A stretch of 64,000 nt of DNA from Psychrobacter sp. NG254 (GCF_015277735.1 NZ_JADHDA010000003.1:124001-188000), one strand, 5' to 3'. Shown: positions 37,486-47,134, counted from the stretch's first letter. Notes: generated by a model from the sequence alone, not told the origin. Made by a program: numbers and translations.

Positions 37486-39516
37486 ATGTTAATCACAGAA
37501 TTGGGTTATTTTGCTTTGCTGGCCGCTTTTATATTGGCGATCTTGCAGGTAGTACTACCAACCGTTGGCGTCATGCGTGACCACGTGGCTTGGCAGCGTT
37601 TGGCACCAAGCCTAGCATGGGCGCAGTTTGCAGCAATGATTACCTCATTTGCTGCACTGATGGCAGGTTTTTATTACAATGATTTTAGTCTCGTCTATGT
37701 CACTCAGCATTCCAACACGCTATTGCCTTGGTATTACAAGCTGTCAGCGACGTGGGGCGGGCATGAAGGATCATTGCTGCTATGGATGACCATCATGGCC
37801 ACTTGGTGTGCGCTGGTCTCTTATTTTAGCCGTGGTCTACCGTTGTCTATGCGCGCACGCGTGCTGGTGATATTGGCAGGCGTGCAGATGATGATGCTGG
37901 CGATGCTGATCTTTACTTCATCGCCCTTTGATCGCACGTTGCCCAATCTACCTGTGGATGGGGCTGATCTAAACCCTGTGCTACAAGATTTTGGTCTTAT
38001 TATTCACCCACCGATGCTCTATATGGGTTATGTGGGCTTGGTTGTGCCCTTTGCTTTTTGTATGGCGGCACTGTGGGAAGGGCGTTTGGATGCGGTATGG
38101 ACCCGCTGGTCGCGTCCATGGGCGCTAGCTGCTTGGGGCTTCTTGACAGTTGGTATCGCACTTGGCTCATGGTGGGCTTATTATGAGCTTGGCTGGGGCG
38201 GCTGGTGGTTCTGGGATCCAGTAGAGAACGCCTCACTGATGCCGTGGCTGGCAGGTACGGCATTGCTACATTCGATGGCGGTCACCGAAAAGCGCGGGGT
38301 ATTCAAGGCATGGACGATCATGCTGGCAATCTTTGCTTTTGCACTCAGTTTGCTGGGTACATTCCTAGTACGCTCAGGCGTTATCACCTCCGTGCATTCA
38401 TTTGCAGCTGACCCAACCCGTGGTCTAGTCATTTTAGCCATACTTGGTGTAATTATCGGCGGTGGTCTATTGATGTTCGCGGTACGCGGCTGGCGTTTGA
38501 CGGTTGAGAGTCAGTATCGACTGATTTCACGCGAGTCATTCTTAGTGATTAACAACGTCATTATCTTGATTGCAACTTTGGTGGTACTGCTCGGTACGCT
38601 ATATCCTATTATTGCTGACTCCTTTAACTTGGGTCAGGTATCAGTTGGCCCTCCTTATTTTAATGCGCTGTTTGTTCCTTTAACATGGCTGCTGCTAGTG
38701 GCAATGGGTATGGGTTCCAACATCCGCTGGAAAAAAGACAGTCGACCATTACTAGGCGTCGGCATGGTCATTGCGGCGAGCAGTTTGGTATTGGCTGCAA
38801 TCATTGCCTACTTTACCAGCCCGTCAGCCATGCTCAATATTGGCGTGACCTTGGCGATTAGTTTTTGGGTGTTGCTATGGATGGTGGTCGATTTCAAAGA
38901 CAAAACCAAAAATGCACCAAGCCGACTGAGGGGCCTACGTCAATTGCATCTCAGCTATTGGGGTCAACAGACTGCCCATATCGGTGTCATCGTGGCAGTC
39001 ATTGGTATCGCCTTTACGAGCACGTTGAGTATTGAGCGAGATGTAGCGCTAGGGCCAAATGACAGTGTCAATGTCCAAGGCTACGATTTTACGATTAAAG
39101 GCTTTAGTGAAGTCAAAGGCAGTAACTTTGATGCCACACAAGCAGAAGTCACGGTCAGCAAAAACGGTCAAGATGTGACTACCTTGCATCCTGAAAAACG
39201 CAACTATATTATCAGCATGATGCCGATGACCGAGGCGGCGATTGATGCCAGTCTCATGCGTGATGTCTATGTGGCCCTTGGTGAGCCAATTGCTGAAGAC
39301 AGCAACCAGTGGGCGTTCCGTATCTACGTCAAACCACTGATTCGCTGGATATGGCTAGGTGCCCTTATTATGGCGTTTGGTGCATTGCTCAGCATGCTAG
39401 ACCATCGCTATCGTATCAAAAAAACCAAAACACCAGCACAAATCGCTGCCAAAAAAACAGGTTTTGCTACCGCTGAAGATTTGGATACGTCAGTTACAAA
39501 GATAGGGGAACGTTAA
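37486..39516 (+). CDS. ccmF: Cytochrome c maturation protein CcmF (heme lyase)
   Basis: This 676-residue polytopic membrane protein attaches heme to apocytochrome c in the periplasm together with CcmH/CcmI. The diagnostic tryptophan-rich motif is seen as WAYYELGWGGWWFWDPVENASL, with KLSATWGGHEGSLLLW near the N-terminus and many hydrophobic helices. Four conserved His are expected; HEG and VIH/HPP positions are visible (GGHEGS, GLIIHPPMLY). Length is normal. It leads a four-gene ccmFGHI operon with 1-bp gap to ccmG. The ccmABCDE genes are not in the window, so the pathway is split in this genome. Confidence 0.96.
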   Translation: MLITELGYFALLAAFILAILQVVLPTVGVMRDHVAWQRLAPSLAWAQFAAMITSFAALMAGFYYNDFSLVYVTQHSNTLLPWYYKLSATWGGHEGSLLLWMTIMATWCALVSYFSRGLPLSMRARVLVILAGVQMMMLAMLIFTSSPFDRTLPNLPVDGADLNPVLQDFGLIIHPPMLYMGYVGLVVPFAFCMAALWEGRLDAVWTRWSRPWALAAWGFLTVGIALGSWWAYYELGWGGWWFWDPVENASLMPWLAGTALLHSMAVTEKRGVFKAWTIMLAIFAFALSLLGTFLVRSGVITSVHSFAADPTRGLVILAILGVIIGGGLLMFAVRGWRLTVESQYRLISRESFLVINNVIILIATLVVLLGTLYPIIADSFNLGQVSVGPPYFNALFVPLTWLLLVAMGMGSNIRWKKDSRPLLGVGMVIAASSLVLAAIIAYFTSPSAMLNIGVTLAISFWVLLWMVVDFKDKTKNAPSRLRGLRQLHLSYWGQQTAHIGVIVAVIGIAFTSTLSIERDVALGPNDSVNVQGYDFTIKGFSEVKGSNFDATQAEVTVSKNGQDVTTLHPEKRNYIISMMPMTEAAIDASLMRDVYVALGEPIAEDSNQWAFRIYVKPLIRWIWLGALIMAFGALLSMLDHRYRIKKTKTPAQIAAKKTGFATAEDLDTSVTKIGER

Positions 39517-39517
39517 T

Positions 39518-40165
39518 ATGACGACCTCAAACAACACGCCTGATAAGGAAGCGAGTGGTCATACTCAGGTCAAACGCAAAAAGTCACTGAAAATTGGATT
39601 TTTGATTCCCTTAGTGATTTTTATTGGTTTGCTTGCCATGCTATATATGCGTTTGGGTAAGCCGACTGATATCGTGACCAATACTGCGCTTGAACGTCCT
39701 GTCCCTGCGTTTGAGCTGCCGCTATTGTCAGACACCAGTCGTATCATGACCAATGATAATTTGCCTGATAAGCCGTTTTTGATGAATATTTGGGGCTCAT
39801 GGTGTCCCACTTGTATCATCGAGCATCCTTTTTTGATGAAGCTTGAGGAGCGCGGTGTCAACTTGGTGGGCATCAATTATAAAGATGAGATTGGGGATGC
39901 CTTTGGATACTTGAACCGAGGCGGTGATCCGTTTTCGATGTCTATTCAAGACTTATCTGGTCAGTTTGCGCTCGATTTGGGTCTGACGGGTGCACCTGAG
40001 ACATTCATTGTCGATGGAGAAGGGATTATTCGTCAGCATATTATTGGTGAGATCAATGAGAGCAATTGGCAAAGTCGTATCGCGCCTTGCTTAATGGTAC
40101 TCAATGATGCTAGTAGCAATAACGTCAGTCCAGATCCGAGTCAGGTTGCGGAGGCTTGTCAATGA
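39518..40165 (+). CDS. ccmG: Thiol:disulfide interchange protein CcmG/DsbE
   Basis: This 215-residue thioredoxin-fold protein keeps apocytochrome c and CcmH thiols reduced. One N-terminal membrane anchor (IGFLIPLVIFIGLLAMLYMRL), then WGSWCPTCIIEHPFLMKLE with the redox pair CPTC, GINYKDEIGDAFGYL and DLGLTGAPETFIVDGEGIIRQHIIG (cis-Pro) are the CcmG landmarks. Starts right after ccmF and overlaps ccmH by ATGA. Confidence 0.95.
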   Translation: MTTSNNTPDKEASGHTQVKRKKSLKIGFLIPLVIFIGLLAMLYMRLGKPTDIVTNTALERPVPAFELPLLSDTSRIMTNDNLPDKPFLMNIWGSWCPTCIIEHPFLMKLEERGVNLVGINYKDEIGDAFGYLNRGGDPFSMSIQDLSGQFALDLGLTGAPETFIVDGEGIIRQHIIGEINESNWQSRIAPCLMVLNDASSNNVSPDPSQVAEACQ

Positions 40166-40722
40166 TAGCCAATCAAATGAAATCGTTAGCGGTAAAGCTC
40201 GCAAGCCTCATCATCGCCTGTCTATTTAGTGTGGCCAGTTTTGCAGCGATTGATGTCTATGATTTTGACTCTGTGCAACAAGAGGCGCAGTATCGTGGCC
40301 TTATCGAAGAGCTGCGCTGTCCCAAATGCCAAAATCAAAATCTGGCAGGGTCTGATGCTCCTATTGCTCAAGACTTAAAACAAAAAACCTATGACCTAAT
40401 AAAAGAGGGTCGTAGTGATGGCGAGATTCGAGCCTACATGCAGGAACGCTACGGTGACTTTATCAGTTATAAGCCGCCTGTACGTCCCTCAACATGGATC
40501 CTGTGGTTCTTCCCGCCATTGTTGCTCATCTTTCTATTAGTCGGGTGGTTTTGGCAAAGCAAACGACGTCAGCTGGTCGCTAGTGGCGCAAGCGGAGGCA
40601 AGATAGATAGCCCATCAGAAGCACTGTCTGTCGCCGAAAAAGCCGAACTTGATCGTCTATTATCACGTGCTGATAACGATACAGATGATCACGATATTAC
40701 CAGCCTTGGGGGCAAAAAATGA
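40162..40722 (+). CDS. ccmH: Cytochrome c maturation protein CcmH
   Basis: This approximately 186-residue protein has a signal/anchor (KLASLIIACLFSVASFAAID), the redox motif LRCPKCQNQNLAGSDAPIAQDLK (CxxC) and KPPVRPSTWILWFFPPLLLIFLLVGWFW as a membrane segment. It reduces the apocytochrome heme-binding Cys pair. The start at ATG 40162 forms an ATGA overlap with the ccmG stop; a TTG two codons earlier is less likely. Its stop overlaps ccmI likewise. Confidence 0.94.
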   Translation: MIANQMKSLAVKLASLIIACLFSVASFAAIDVYDFDSVQQEAQYRGLIEELRCPKCQNQNLAGSDAPIAQDLKQKTYDLIKEGRSDGEIRAYMQERYGDFISYKPPVRPSTWILWFFPPLLLIFLLVGWFWQSKRRQLVASGASGGKIDSPSEALSVAEKAELDRLLSRADNDTDDHDITSLGGKK

Positions 40723-41999
40723 CCATATTTTCTACTATTGGCTTATTCATTGCGTTAAGCTTACTCATGGCTTTAGTGCTCGCTATGATTGCGATCGTAC
40801 CGTGGCTAAGAGCCCCGCGCACGCATAGCAAGTCTGTCGACAATCAGTTGTTAGACATCAATGTGGCTGTGTTTCGTGAGCGGCTAGCAGAGCTAAAAAC
40901 AGATAAAGACAGTGGTATCATTGATGACAATCACTATGACAACCAAAAGCTTGAGCTGGAACGCCAGCTATTAGATGCTCAGCGTGAAGTTGCGCCAATG
41001 GTCACACCAGGTATCAAAAGCCGTTTGATTATCATGGTCTGGGTACCAGTGCTGGCAGCAATGGCATACCTCATGGTTGGCAATCGTACGCCGGTGTTTG
41101 AGTTGTGGGCGGCTGAGGACAAAGTCGGTCAAGTGGCTGATGATTTATTAACGGGTAAAATTGATCAGCCACCGGCTTGGGCCATCGAAGATGGTAATCA
41201 ACTGATCAGTGCCATGCAGACCAATGTCTATCGCCATGCAGACGATTACAATCGCTGGATGCGCCTCTCAGAGCTTTTCTTATCATTAGAAGCCACCGAT
41301 TCGGCGCTAGAGGCACTGTCACGTGCTTATCGTCTGTCACCTGACAACGAAGAGATTGCCACGACGTATGCACAGATCAGCTTCTTTGCCAATAAAGGCC
41401 AGCTAGATGCCAATACACGCCGCGTATTAGAAGACGTACTGGCTAAGAACCCAGCTCATGAAGGCGCGCAAATGCTGATGGCAATGGGTGAAGCACGTGC
41501 CAGTAACTTTGACCAAGCACAGGGCTGGATCAAGCGCTTACGTGATAGTATCTCTGCCAAACCAGGCGATCACACGCAGGCATTGTCAAGCCTAGATGAG
41601 CTGAGTGCTAATGTGACGGTTCAGAAGCAGCAAGCCTCTGAAGGCGTCGAGGTAACGGTTAAAATTGATGCAAGTTTATTACCCTTGGTCAGACCTGATG
41701 ATGTACTGTTTGTGGCCATTCGTGATGTCAACGGTGGTCCGCCATTTGCTGCCAAACGCTTGCCGATTACTGCTATTAAGCAAGGTGAAGTTGTTATTAG
41801 CCTAAGTGATCTGGATGCGATGATGCCAGAGCGTACGCTGGGATCTGCTCGCTCAGATAAAGTACAATTAGCGGTCATCGCCCGTATCAGTCATAGTGGA
41901 ACAGCGAGCGCTGAGTCAGGAGATCTGTCAGGCAATCCTGTCGTGATTAGTGCTGACCAAACTCAGGCCAATGTTGAGATTAATCAACAAATCCCATAG
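40719..41999 (+). CDS. ccmI: Cytochrome c maturation protein CcmI (apocytochrome chaperone)
   Basis: This 426-residue protein has two N-terminal membrane helices (TIFSTIGLFIALSLLMALVLAMI and IIMVWVPVLAAMAYLMVG) flanking an NVAVFRERLAELKTDKDSGIID segment typical of CcmI. A periplasmic TPR region follows (YNRWMRLSELFLSLEATDSALEALSRAYRLSPDNEEI), and a C-terminal beta domain with VTVKIDASLLPLVRPDDVLFVAIRD. It escorts apocytochrome c to CcmF. ATG 40719 overlaps the ccmH stop. Last gene of the operon; no clear terminator follows, only a repeat element. Confidence 0.92.
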   Translation: MTIFSTIGLFIALSLLMALVLAMIAIVPWLRAPRTHSKSVDNQLLDINVAVFRERLAELKTDKDSGIIDDNHYDNQKLELERQLLDAQREVAPMVTPGIKSRLIIMVWVPVLAAMAYLMVGNRTPVFELWAAEDKVGQVADDLLTGKIDQPPAWAIEDGNQLISAMQTNVYRHADDYNRWMRLSELFLSLEATDSALEALSRAYRLSPDNEEIATTYAQISFFANKGQLDANTRRVLEDVLAKNPAHEGAQMLMAMGEARASNFDQAQGWIKRLRDSISAKPGDHTQALSSLDELSANVTVQKQQASEGVEVTVKIDASLLPLVRPDDVLFVAIRDVNGGPPFAAKRLPITAIKQGEVVISLSDLDAMMPERTLGSARSDKVQLAVIARISHSGTASAESGDLSGNPVVISADQTQANVEINQQIP

Positions 42000-42004
42000 T
42001 ATGG

Positions 42005-42106
42005 CTATAGCCAACTTGCTATAAAAGAGTGACGGCGTTACCCTTGAATGAAGTATGAACTCTGCATTCGGTTGATGCTTCATTCTTTTAAATGTGACCG
42101 ACCACA
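42005..42106. repeat. Interspersed ~100-bp repeat, related to 58725-58831
   Basis: The left end CTATAGCCAAC and the internal TATAAAAGAGTGACGGCGTTA match the copy at 58725, as do TCTGCATTCGGTTGATG (compare TCTGCGCTTGGTTGCC) and CTTTTAA near the right end. The right end is degenerate. No coding capacity. It lies just after ccmI. Confidence 0.65.
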
Positions 42107-42127
42107 GGCTTATTGGTTTGTTGCTGA

Positions 42128-42187
42128 TATAGTCAGTTCGAAATAAAATTAATGTACCGATAGTACAGTATTAATTTTGAAGTGACC
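42128..42187. repeat. Imperfect palindrome with TATAGTCA end, upstream of adk
   Basis: Arms GTCAGTTCGAAATAAAATTA and TAATTTTGAAGTGAC flank an inner GTAC-CGATA-GTAC core, giving a near-palindrome of about 55 bp. The left end TATAGTCAG resembles the ends of the other repeats in the window. The remaining DNA up to adk (42188-42412) shows no gene. Confidence 0.5.
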
Positions 42188-42412
42188 CAACGACACAACA
42201 CATGATATTAATAGCCTTGATGCCATTGATTTCATTGCTAAGAGCATCAAGGCGCAACTGCGTTATATGAACAGGTAAGTCATAGACACACACTGCAGCA
42301 ATAATTAAAATACTTGAGGTTTGCAAAGCCACAAGGTAAGGTAGCCTTGCAAACAACCAATCCCTAAGTTTTATTAATCCCTAAAATCCTATCTATTGAG
42401 GAGACTCGTATA

Positions 42413-43069
42413 ATGATGCGTATTATTTTGCTAGGTCCACCAGGCGCCGGTAAAGGTACCCAAGCCCAGTTTATTTCTAAAGAATATGATATTCCGCAGA
42501 TCTCAACTGGCGATATGCTGCGTGCAGCAATCCAAGAAGGCAGCGAGCTTGGCAAAAAAGCCAAAGATATCATGAACGCTGGTGGTCTGGTTTCTGATGA
42601 TCTCATTATCAACCTAGTGAAAGAGCGTATCGCTAAGCCTGATTGTGTCAATGGTTGTATTTTTGACGGTTTCCCGCGTACGATTCCACAGGCGCAAGCG
42701 CTTGCAGATGCTGACGTTGCAATCAATCACGTGGTAGAAATCAGCGTACCTGATGATGAAATTGTCAACCGTCTCTCTGGTCGTCGCCAACATCCAGGCT
42801 CAGGCCGTGTATATCATGTTCATCACAATCCACCAAAGGTCGACGGTATTGATGACGTGACTGGTGAAGCATTAATCCAACGTGAAGATGACAAAGAATC
42901 GACCATTCGTGACCGTTTAGCGACGTATCATGAGCAGACATCAGCGCTCGTTGGTTTCTATCAAGACAAAGCTAGCAAAGGTGCTGATGCGCCTAAGTAT
43001 GACAAGTTTGATGGCACGCAAGGCATTGATGATGTTAAGCAGCAAATCTTGTCTGCACTAAAAGGCTAA
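42413..43069 (+). CDS. adk: Adenylate kinase
   Basis: This 218-residue enzyme interconverts ATP+AMP and 2 ADP. P-loop [13 protein letters not shown]-binding [12 protein letters not shown] and [13 protein letters not shown], and the LID region [32 protein letters not shown] with [15 protein letters not shown] are all present; the LID lacks zinc Cys residues, as in gram-negative enzymes. Either of the two first Met codons could be used, behind TTGAGGAG. Monocistronic with its own terminator. Confidence 0.98.
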   Translation: MMRIILLGPPGAGKGTQAQFISKEYDIPQISTGDMLRAAIQEGSELGKKAKDIMNAGGLVSDDLIINLVKERIAKPDCVNGCIFDGFPRTIPQAQALADADVAINHVVEISVPDDEIVNRLSGRRQHPGSGRVYHVHHNPPKVDGIDDVTGEALIQREDDKESTIRDRLATYHEQTSALVGFYQDKASKGADAPKYDKFDGTQGIDDVKQQILSALKG

Positions 43070-43097
43070 TGATTGATTGTAGATAGCCTATTAGACA

Positions 43098-43130
43098 TAA
43101 AAAAACCCTGTTTATTAGCAGGGTTTTTTT
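43098..43130 (+). terminator. adk terminator
   Basis: Short GC stem (AACCCTG / CAGGGTT) extended by A/T pairs and followed by a run of seven T. Confidence 0.88.
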
Positions 43131-43198
43131 ATGCTTAATTTAAAAGCTGTCAAGAGACTCTCGGGTTGAAGCCAAATAACACTCAAATAGCAGCCACA

Positions 43199-43235
43199 AA
43201 AAAACCGCCTACTTATAAAAAGTAAACGGCTTTTT
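43199..43235 (-). terminator. secB terminator
   Basis: On the minus strand a stem GCCGTTTACTT / AAGTAGGCGGT (two G-T pairs) is followed by TTTTTTT, 47 bp after the secB stop. Confidence 0.75.
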
Positions 43236-43281
43236 ATCAAAACATGCTATTTATAACGCTAGCATACTTATGATTTAAAAC

Positions 43282-43734
43282 TTATGCATTACCTTCAGCA
43301 TCGATTTGCGCTTGCTGTTGGCTCTGTGCGTAAGCTTGGTCAAAGTTGACAGGGGCTAATAGCAATTGCGGGAAGCTACCACGTGTCACGATGTCACTGA
43401 TGACTTCACGAGCGTATGGGAATAGCACGTTCGGGCAATATGCACCTAAGATTTGACCGATTTGGTCTTCTGGAATGTCTTTTAGCAAGAAAATACCTGC
43501 TTGATGCACTTCAGCGATAAATGCTGCTTCATCAGCATTCTTTGCAGTCACGCTGACGGTCAAGATGACTTGATAGTGATCATCATCCAGTTTTTCTGCA
43601 TTGCTAGACAAGTTGATATCCAGCTCTGGGTTCCACTCTTTGGTGAATACGCTAGCGCCTGGTACTTCAAGTGATAAATCTTTTACGTAGATACGCTCTA
43701 GTGCCAATTGTGGTTGTGCTTGTTCTTCAGCCAT
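43282..43734 (-). CDS. secB: Protein-export chaperone SecB
   Basis: This 150-residue tetrameric chaperone holds preproteins unfolded for SecA. Landmarks: [92 protein letters not shown], essentially the family consensus. It is followed by its own terminator. grxC lies upstream on the same strand, a conserved neighbour, though 190 bp away. Confidence 0.97.
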   Translation of the reverse strand: MAEEQAQPQLALERIYVKDLSLEVPGASVFTKEWNPELDINLSSNAEKLDDDHYQVILTVSVTAKNADEAAFIAEVHQAGIFLLKDIPEDQIGQILGAYCPNVLFPYAREVISDIVTRGSFPQLLLAPVNFDQAYAQSQQQAQIDAEGNA

Positions 43735-43875
43735 GATAAATCCTCTAAAATCGAATCAAATAATTGGGAAAAGGTCACTTTAATCAAAGGTCATTGTAAT
43801 ATAAATAGAGACTATTTTTCGATATTGTCTCGATATTTTTTAGCTTGATGTCTTTGGATGACTTCCATGCTCGCT

Positions 43876-43909
43876 ACTGTCTGTCTTTGTATAAACAAAG
43901 ACAGACAGT
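43876..43909. other. Perfect 15-bp-stem hairpin after grxC
   Basis: ACTGTCTGTCTTTGT (43876-43890), a 4-nt loop, then the exact reverse complement (43895-43909). No T-run follows on either strand, so it is not a standard terminator; it could protect the grxC mRNA 3' end. Confidence 0.7.
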
Positions 43910-43925
43910 AAAGCAAGGTAGCAGA

Positions 43926-44189
43926 TTAACCTGCCAATAGCTCGTCAAGTTTGCCCTGCTGGTTCATTTGATTGAGTTCATCAAAACCACCAACGAAGGT
44001 ATCGCCAACGAAGATTTGCGGCACAGTGCGATAGTTATTGGTTTTGGCCATCAGTGCTTGGCGCTCTTCACGGCTCATGTCATGCATGCCGATTTCTTCA
44101 TAATCAACGCCTTTGGTTTTTAATAGTTGTTTGGCGTTTGAGCAGTATGGGCAGATTGGCGTGGTATAAACTTTAACAGAAACAGTCAT
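43926..44189 (-). CDS. grxC: Glutaredoxin 3
   Basis: This 87-residue thioredoxin-fold protein has the dithiol site CPYCSNAK near the N-terminus, TVPQIFVGDTFVGGFDEL with the cis-Pro and GG motifs, and the length of GrxC. It reduces glutathione-mixed disulfides. Good ribosome site (AAGGA) before ATG 44189. Neighbour of secB and a rhodanese, as in many gammaproteobacteria. Confidence 0.95.
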   Translation of the reverse strand: MTVSVKVYTTPICPYCSNAKQLLKTKGVDYEEIGMHDMSREERQALMAKTNNYRTVPQIFVGDTFVGGFDELNQMNQQGKLDELLAG

Positions 44190-44350
44190 GATAAATCCTT
44201 ATTTATAAATGTGTGCGATAACAGCGAGATTATAGATATAGTCTGTTATCAATCAATAGAGTGCAACGGTATTCGGTGATGCTCATTACTAAAGTGGGGA
44301 TGGCCATGGCAAATTCAAGACGTCTTAACTTAAAACGTTTTATAGCATAA

Positions 44351-44382
44351 AAAAAGACACCTTATAAGAAGGTGTCTTTTTT
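44351..44382 (-). terminator. Terminator after the rhodanese gene
   Basis: A perfect stem AAAAGACACCTT / AAGGTGTCTTTT with a 6-nt loop and flanking A/T runs, between the rhodanese and grxC. Confidence 0.85.
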
Positions 44383-44487
44383 GGTGTCGTCAATGAGCCA
44401 GTAGCAATATAAGCTGAGTATCTTGTATAAGCACTTAAATCAAACACTTTATAGAAGACGTTTCATTCAAGCACTTATATCGATTCG

Positions 44488-44943
44488 CTATTTGCTTAGA
44501 CTTGGTTTTGTCTTACCTTTGGTTTTCGACTTGGCGTCTTTGATACCCACCAATGGCATACCAGCGCCTTGCCAGCCGCCAATACCGCCCTCTAGGCGAT
44601 AGACTTCAGCTTTGCCAATCATCTGAATGGCAGCGCCTGCTTGCACGCCCATGTCGCAGATGATGATTACTGGATGCTCAATCGCGCGAATTTCTTCTAA
44701 GCGGTCTTTGAGGTCAGTAAAAGGTATGTTGCGGCTGCCTTGAATATAGCCTGATTCAAACTTCTTTTTCGCACGGATGTCAATCAGCTGCGCGTTTTGA
44801 GAGTTGACCATCATGCCAAGGGTGTTGGGCGATATTTTTCTGCCGCTACGTTTGTTCTCAATAGTAAAGAACAGTATCGCAAGTACGGCCAATATACCAA
44901 ATAAAAACGGGTGGTTGCCCACAAATTCCAGCGCACGATCCAA
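44488..44943 (-). CDS. Membrane-anchored rhodanese-like protein (YibN family)
   Basis: This 151-residue protein begins with one membrane helix (HPFLFGILAVLAILFFTI), then a rhodanese domain: LIDIRAKKKFESGYIQGSRNIPF and the active-site loop IIICDMGVQAGAA with Cys, followed by YRLEGGIGGWQGAGMPL. The start is placed at TTG 44943 because GGAGG lies exactly 6 nt upstream and the encoded MDRALEFVGNHPF aligns with YibN starts; a longer frame to 45006 also begins with TTG but lacks a good site. The secB-grxC-rhodanese order is conserved in gammaproteobacteria. The substrate is unknown. Confidence 0.88.
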   Translation of the reverse strand: MDRALEFVGNHPFLFGILAVLAILFFTIENKRSGRKISPNTLGMMVNSQNAQLIDIRAKKKFESGYIQGSRNIPFTDLKDRLEEIRAIEHPVIIICDMGVQAGAAIQMIGKAEVYRLEGGIGGWQGAGMPLVGIKDAKSKTKGKTKPSLSK

Positions 44944-45151
44944 ACCATACCTCCAAAAAATAAGTGTTCTGTTAAGCTGAACAGACAGCCTAACGATATC
45001 GAACAAGGCGCTATTATACCGATAAGGTCATCTATAGTAAACGGGCGATAACTTAGCAGCAATTTTACCTATGAGTCTCATAAAAATATCGACTAAAAAG
45101 CATCTGCTAACAGGCCGCGATTCATTCAGGCGGACACGAATAGAGCAAATA

Positions 45152-46255
45152 TTAATAGGGCTTAGTATCAGCCTCTTCTCTCAATGTAACGAGATTTTCG
45201 ACGCGCCGCTGCAATACCGTGCCAGCGGCTACCGCTTCCCATAGCGCACAGCCTTTGCTGTTGTGAGTATGGCGACAGTCACGGAACTGGCAGTAACCTG
45301 CTAGCGGTGCTAGCTCGACGAAGCCCGATATAATGTCATCTGGACTCAAGTGCCAAATACCGTACTCACGGATACCGGGGGTGTCGACGATGCCACCTTG
45401 GGTCAAGTCGTCTGGGTTAAACGGTAATAAACGGCTGGTGGTGGTGGTATGCTGACCGAGCTTCGAGTTTTCAGAGATGATATTTACCACTTGACCAGAT
45501 TCTGGCAGTAGCGCATTGATTAGACTGCTCTTGCCAACACCAGACTGTCCTGCAAAGATAACCAGCTTTTTATCTATGTAGCGTTTTAGCTCATCTAGTC
45601 CTTCTTGCTCATCACTATCCGCGACATTTTCAGGACAATCAACAGAGGTTAAGACGCTCTCGTAGCCCAGTGCGGCATATTGTGCCAATAGCTCATTGGT
45701 ATCGACGCCGTTTTCTTGCGCCAGTAAATCGGCTTTATTCAGCACCAATAATGGCTTCACATTAGCAAGATGACAAACCACTAGATAGCGATCAATCAGT
45801 GTGGGGGCAGCAGCAGGCAGTGGTGCAAAGACAATGGCTAAAATATCGACGTTGGCGGCGACTGGTTTGAGCTTATGATAGCGGTCAGGGCGAGAGACGA
45901 GAGAGGTGCGCGGTTTGACGGACTCGATACGGCCAAAGCCTGTATTGGAATCAGCATTCCAGCGCACTTGGTCGCCTGCCGCTAGCATTGGCAGGTTGGT
46001 ACGCACATGACAACGCCAAATATCACCCAGCTCAAGCGTTTGCCAAAACGGCTCAGGATCATCAGGCCCAATCTCTGGCTGCTCAGGTATCACTGCAGGC
46101 AAACTGGTGACTTGCACCTCTAGTTGCTTACCGTAATGCGCCATGACCACACCATCCATCAAGCTGTCGTCGATACTGTCTTGACTTAATAATTGCTGCT
46201 TGTCAATGCGACGAATCTGTTGTTTAGTCAGTTTGCGCTGCCGGATTAATGCCAT
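45152..46255 (-). CDS. rsgA: Ribosome small-subunit-dependent GTPase A
   Basis: This roughly 367-residue circularly permuted GTPase helps mature the 30S subunit. The start MALIRQRKLTKQQIRRI at 46255 is typical; the frame continues further up without support. The OB-fold domain is followed by permuted G motifs: NKADLL (G4), GQSGVGKSSLINAL (G1), the switch THTTTTSRLL-like QHTTTTSRLLPF and DTPGIREYG (G3). The C-terminal zinc finger CQFRDCRHTHNSKGC is intact. It is divergent from orn, the usual pairing of these two genes. Confidence 0.95.
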   Translation of the reverse strand: MALIRQRKLTKQQIRRIDKQQLLSQDSIDDSLMDGVVMAHYGKQLEVQVTSLPAVIPEQPEIGPDDPEPFWQTLELGDIWRCHVRTNLPMLAAGDQVRWNADSNTGFGRIESVKPRTSLVSRPDRYHKLKPVAANVDILAIVFAPLPAAAPTLIDRYLVVCHLANVKPLLVLNKADLLAQENGVDTNELLAQYAALGYESVLTSVDCPENVADSDEQEGLDELKRYIDKKLVIFAGQSGVGKSSLINALLPESGQVVNIISENSKLGQHTTTTSRLLPFNPDDLTQGGIVDTPGIREYGIWHLSPDDIISGFVELAPLAGYCQFRDCRHTHNSKGCALWEAVAAGTVLQRRVENLVTLREEADTKPY

Positions 46256-46473
46256 GGGTTTTTGACCTATTATAAAAATATTGCTAAGTGTAGCGTGAAA
46301 ATTTGCTAACATACAGCCTAAAGCGCCTGTGACAGGCAGTGGTTTTGTAATGTTTTAGATGTCGGCGAGATTTTAGCCACTCATTAACGCTTATCATACT
46401 GTCTGAGCACCATACTTTTGCGCCATATGTTTTTCTAAAACTGTCTCACAATTTATTGACCATAGGATATTTT

Positions 46474-47061
46474 ATGACCACCGGTGACCATCCCAATAAG
46501 ATTAAAATCAGAAATCAAGGCAAAAAAGGGCTGGTGTGGATTGATTTAGAAATGACCGGACTTGATACCTTAAACGATGAGATTATCGAGATTGCTACTG
46601 TTGTCACTGACGAAGATTTAAATGTGCTTGCCGAAGGTCCTGTTTTTGCGATCAAAGTATCGGATCAAGTCCTAAATAAGATGGATGATTGGAATACCAA
46701 GCAACATGGCCAGTCAGGACTGGTCGACCGTGTGCGCCGTAGTACGGTGACTTTGGCAGAAGCGGAAGCGGAAACCATCAAATTCCTGAATAAATGGGTC
46801 GATAGCGGTAAGTCGCCTATGTGTGGCAACTCTATCTGTCAAGATCGCCGGTTTATGGCGCGCCAAATGCCAGAGCTTGAGCGCTTCTTCCATTATCGCA
46901 ATCTGGATGTGTCGTCGATTAAAGAGCTGTGTTTTCGCTGGCGTCCTGATATCTTAAGAAACTTTGAAAAAGGTGGCAGTCATTTAGCATTGGATGATAT
47001 TCGCGATTCAATCCGTGAGCTTAAGCACTATCGTCAGCACTTTTTTAAATTGATTGTTTAA
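46474..47061 (+). CDS. orn: Oligoribonuclease
   Basis: This roughly 195-residue DEDDh 3'-5' exonuclease degrades short RNA oligomers. Motifs: [10 protein letters not shown] (first Asp/Glu), [13 protein letters not shown] (third Asp region) and the end [24 protein letters not shown] with the His/Asp pair. The start is placed at ATG 46474 with AGGA upstream; a longer frame to 46456 is less likely. A short basic N-terminal extension precedes the usual start of the domain. Convergent with lpxH over a very strong hairpin. Confidence 0.96.
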   Translation: MTTGDHPNKIKIRNQGKKGLVWIDLEMTGLDTLNDEIIEIATVVTDEDLNVLAEGPVFAIKVSDQVLNKMDDWNTKQHGQSGLVDRVRRSTVTLAEAEAETIKFLNKWVDSGKSPMCGNSICQDRRFMARQMPELERFFHYRNLDVSSIKELCFRWRPDILRNFEKGGSHLALDDIRDSIRELKHYRQHFFKLIV

Positions 47062-47134
47062 ATTAATTGTTTAAATTTAGAGTCGAGTTAGAAAAGGTTT
47101 AGATGGCAAAGCTGTATGAGTCTCTACTATGACA

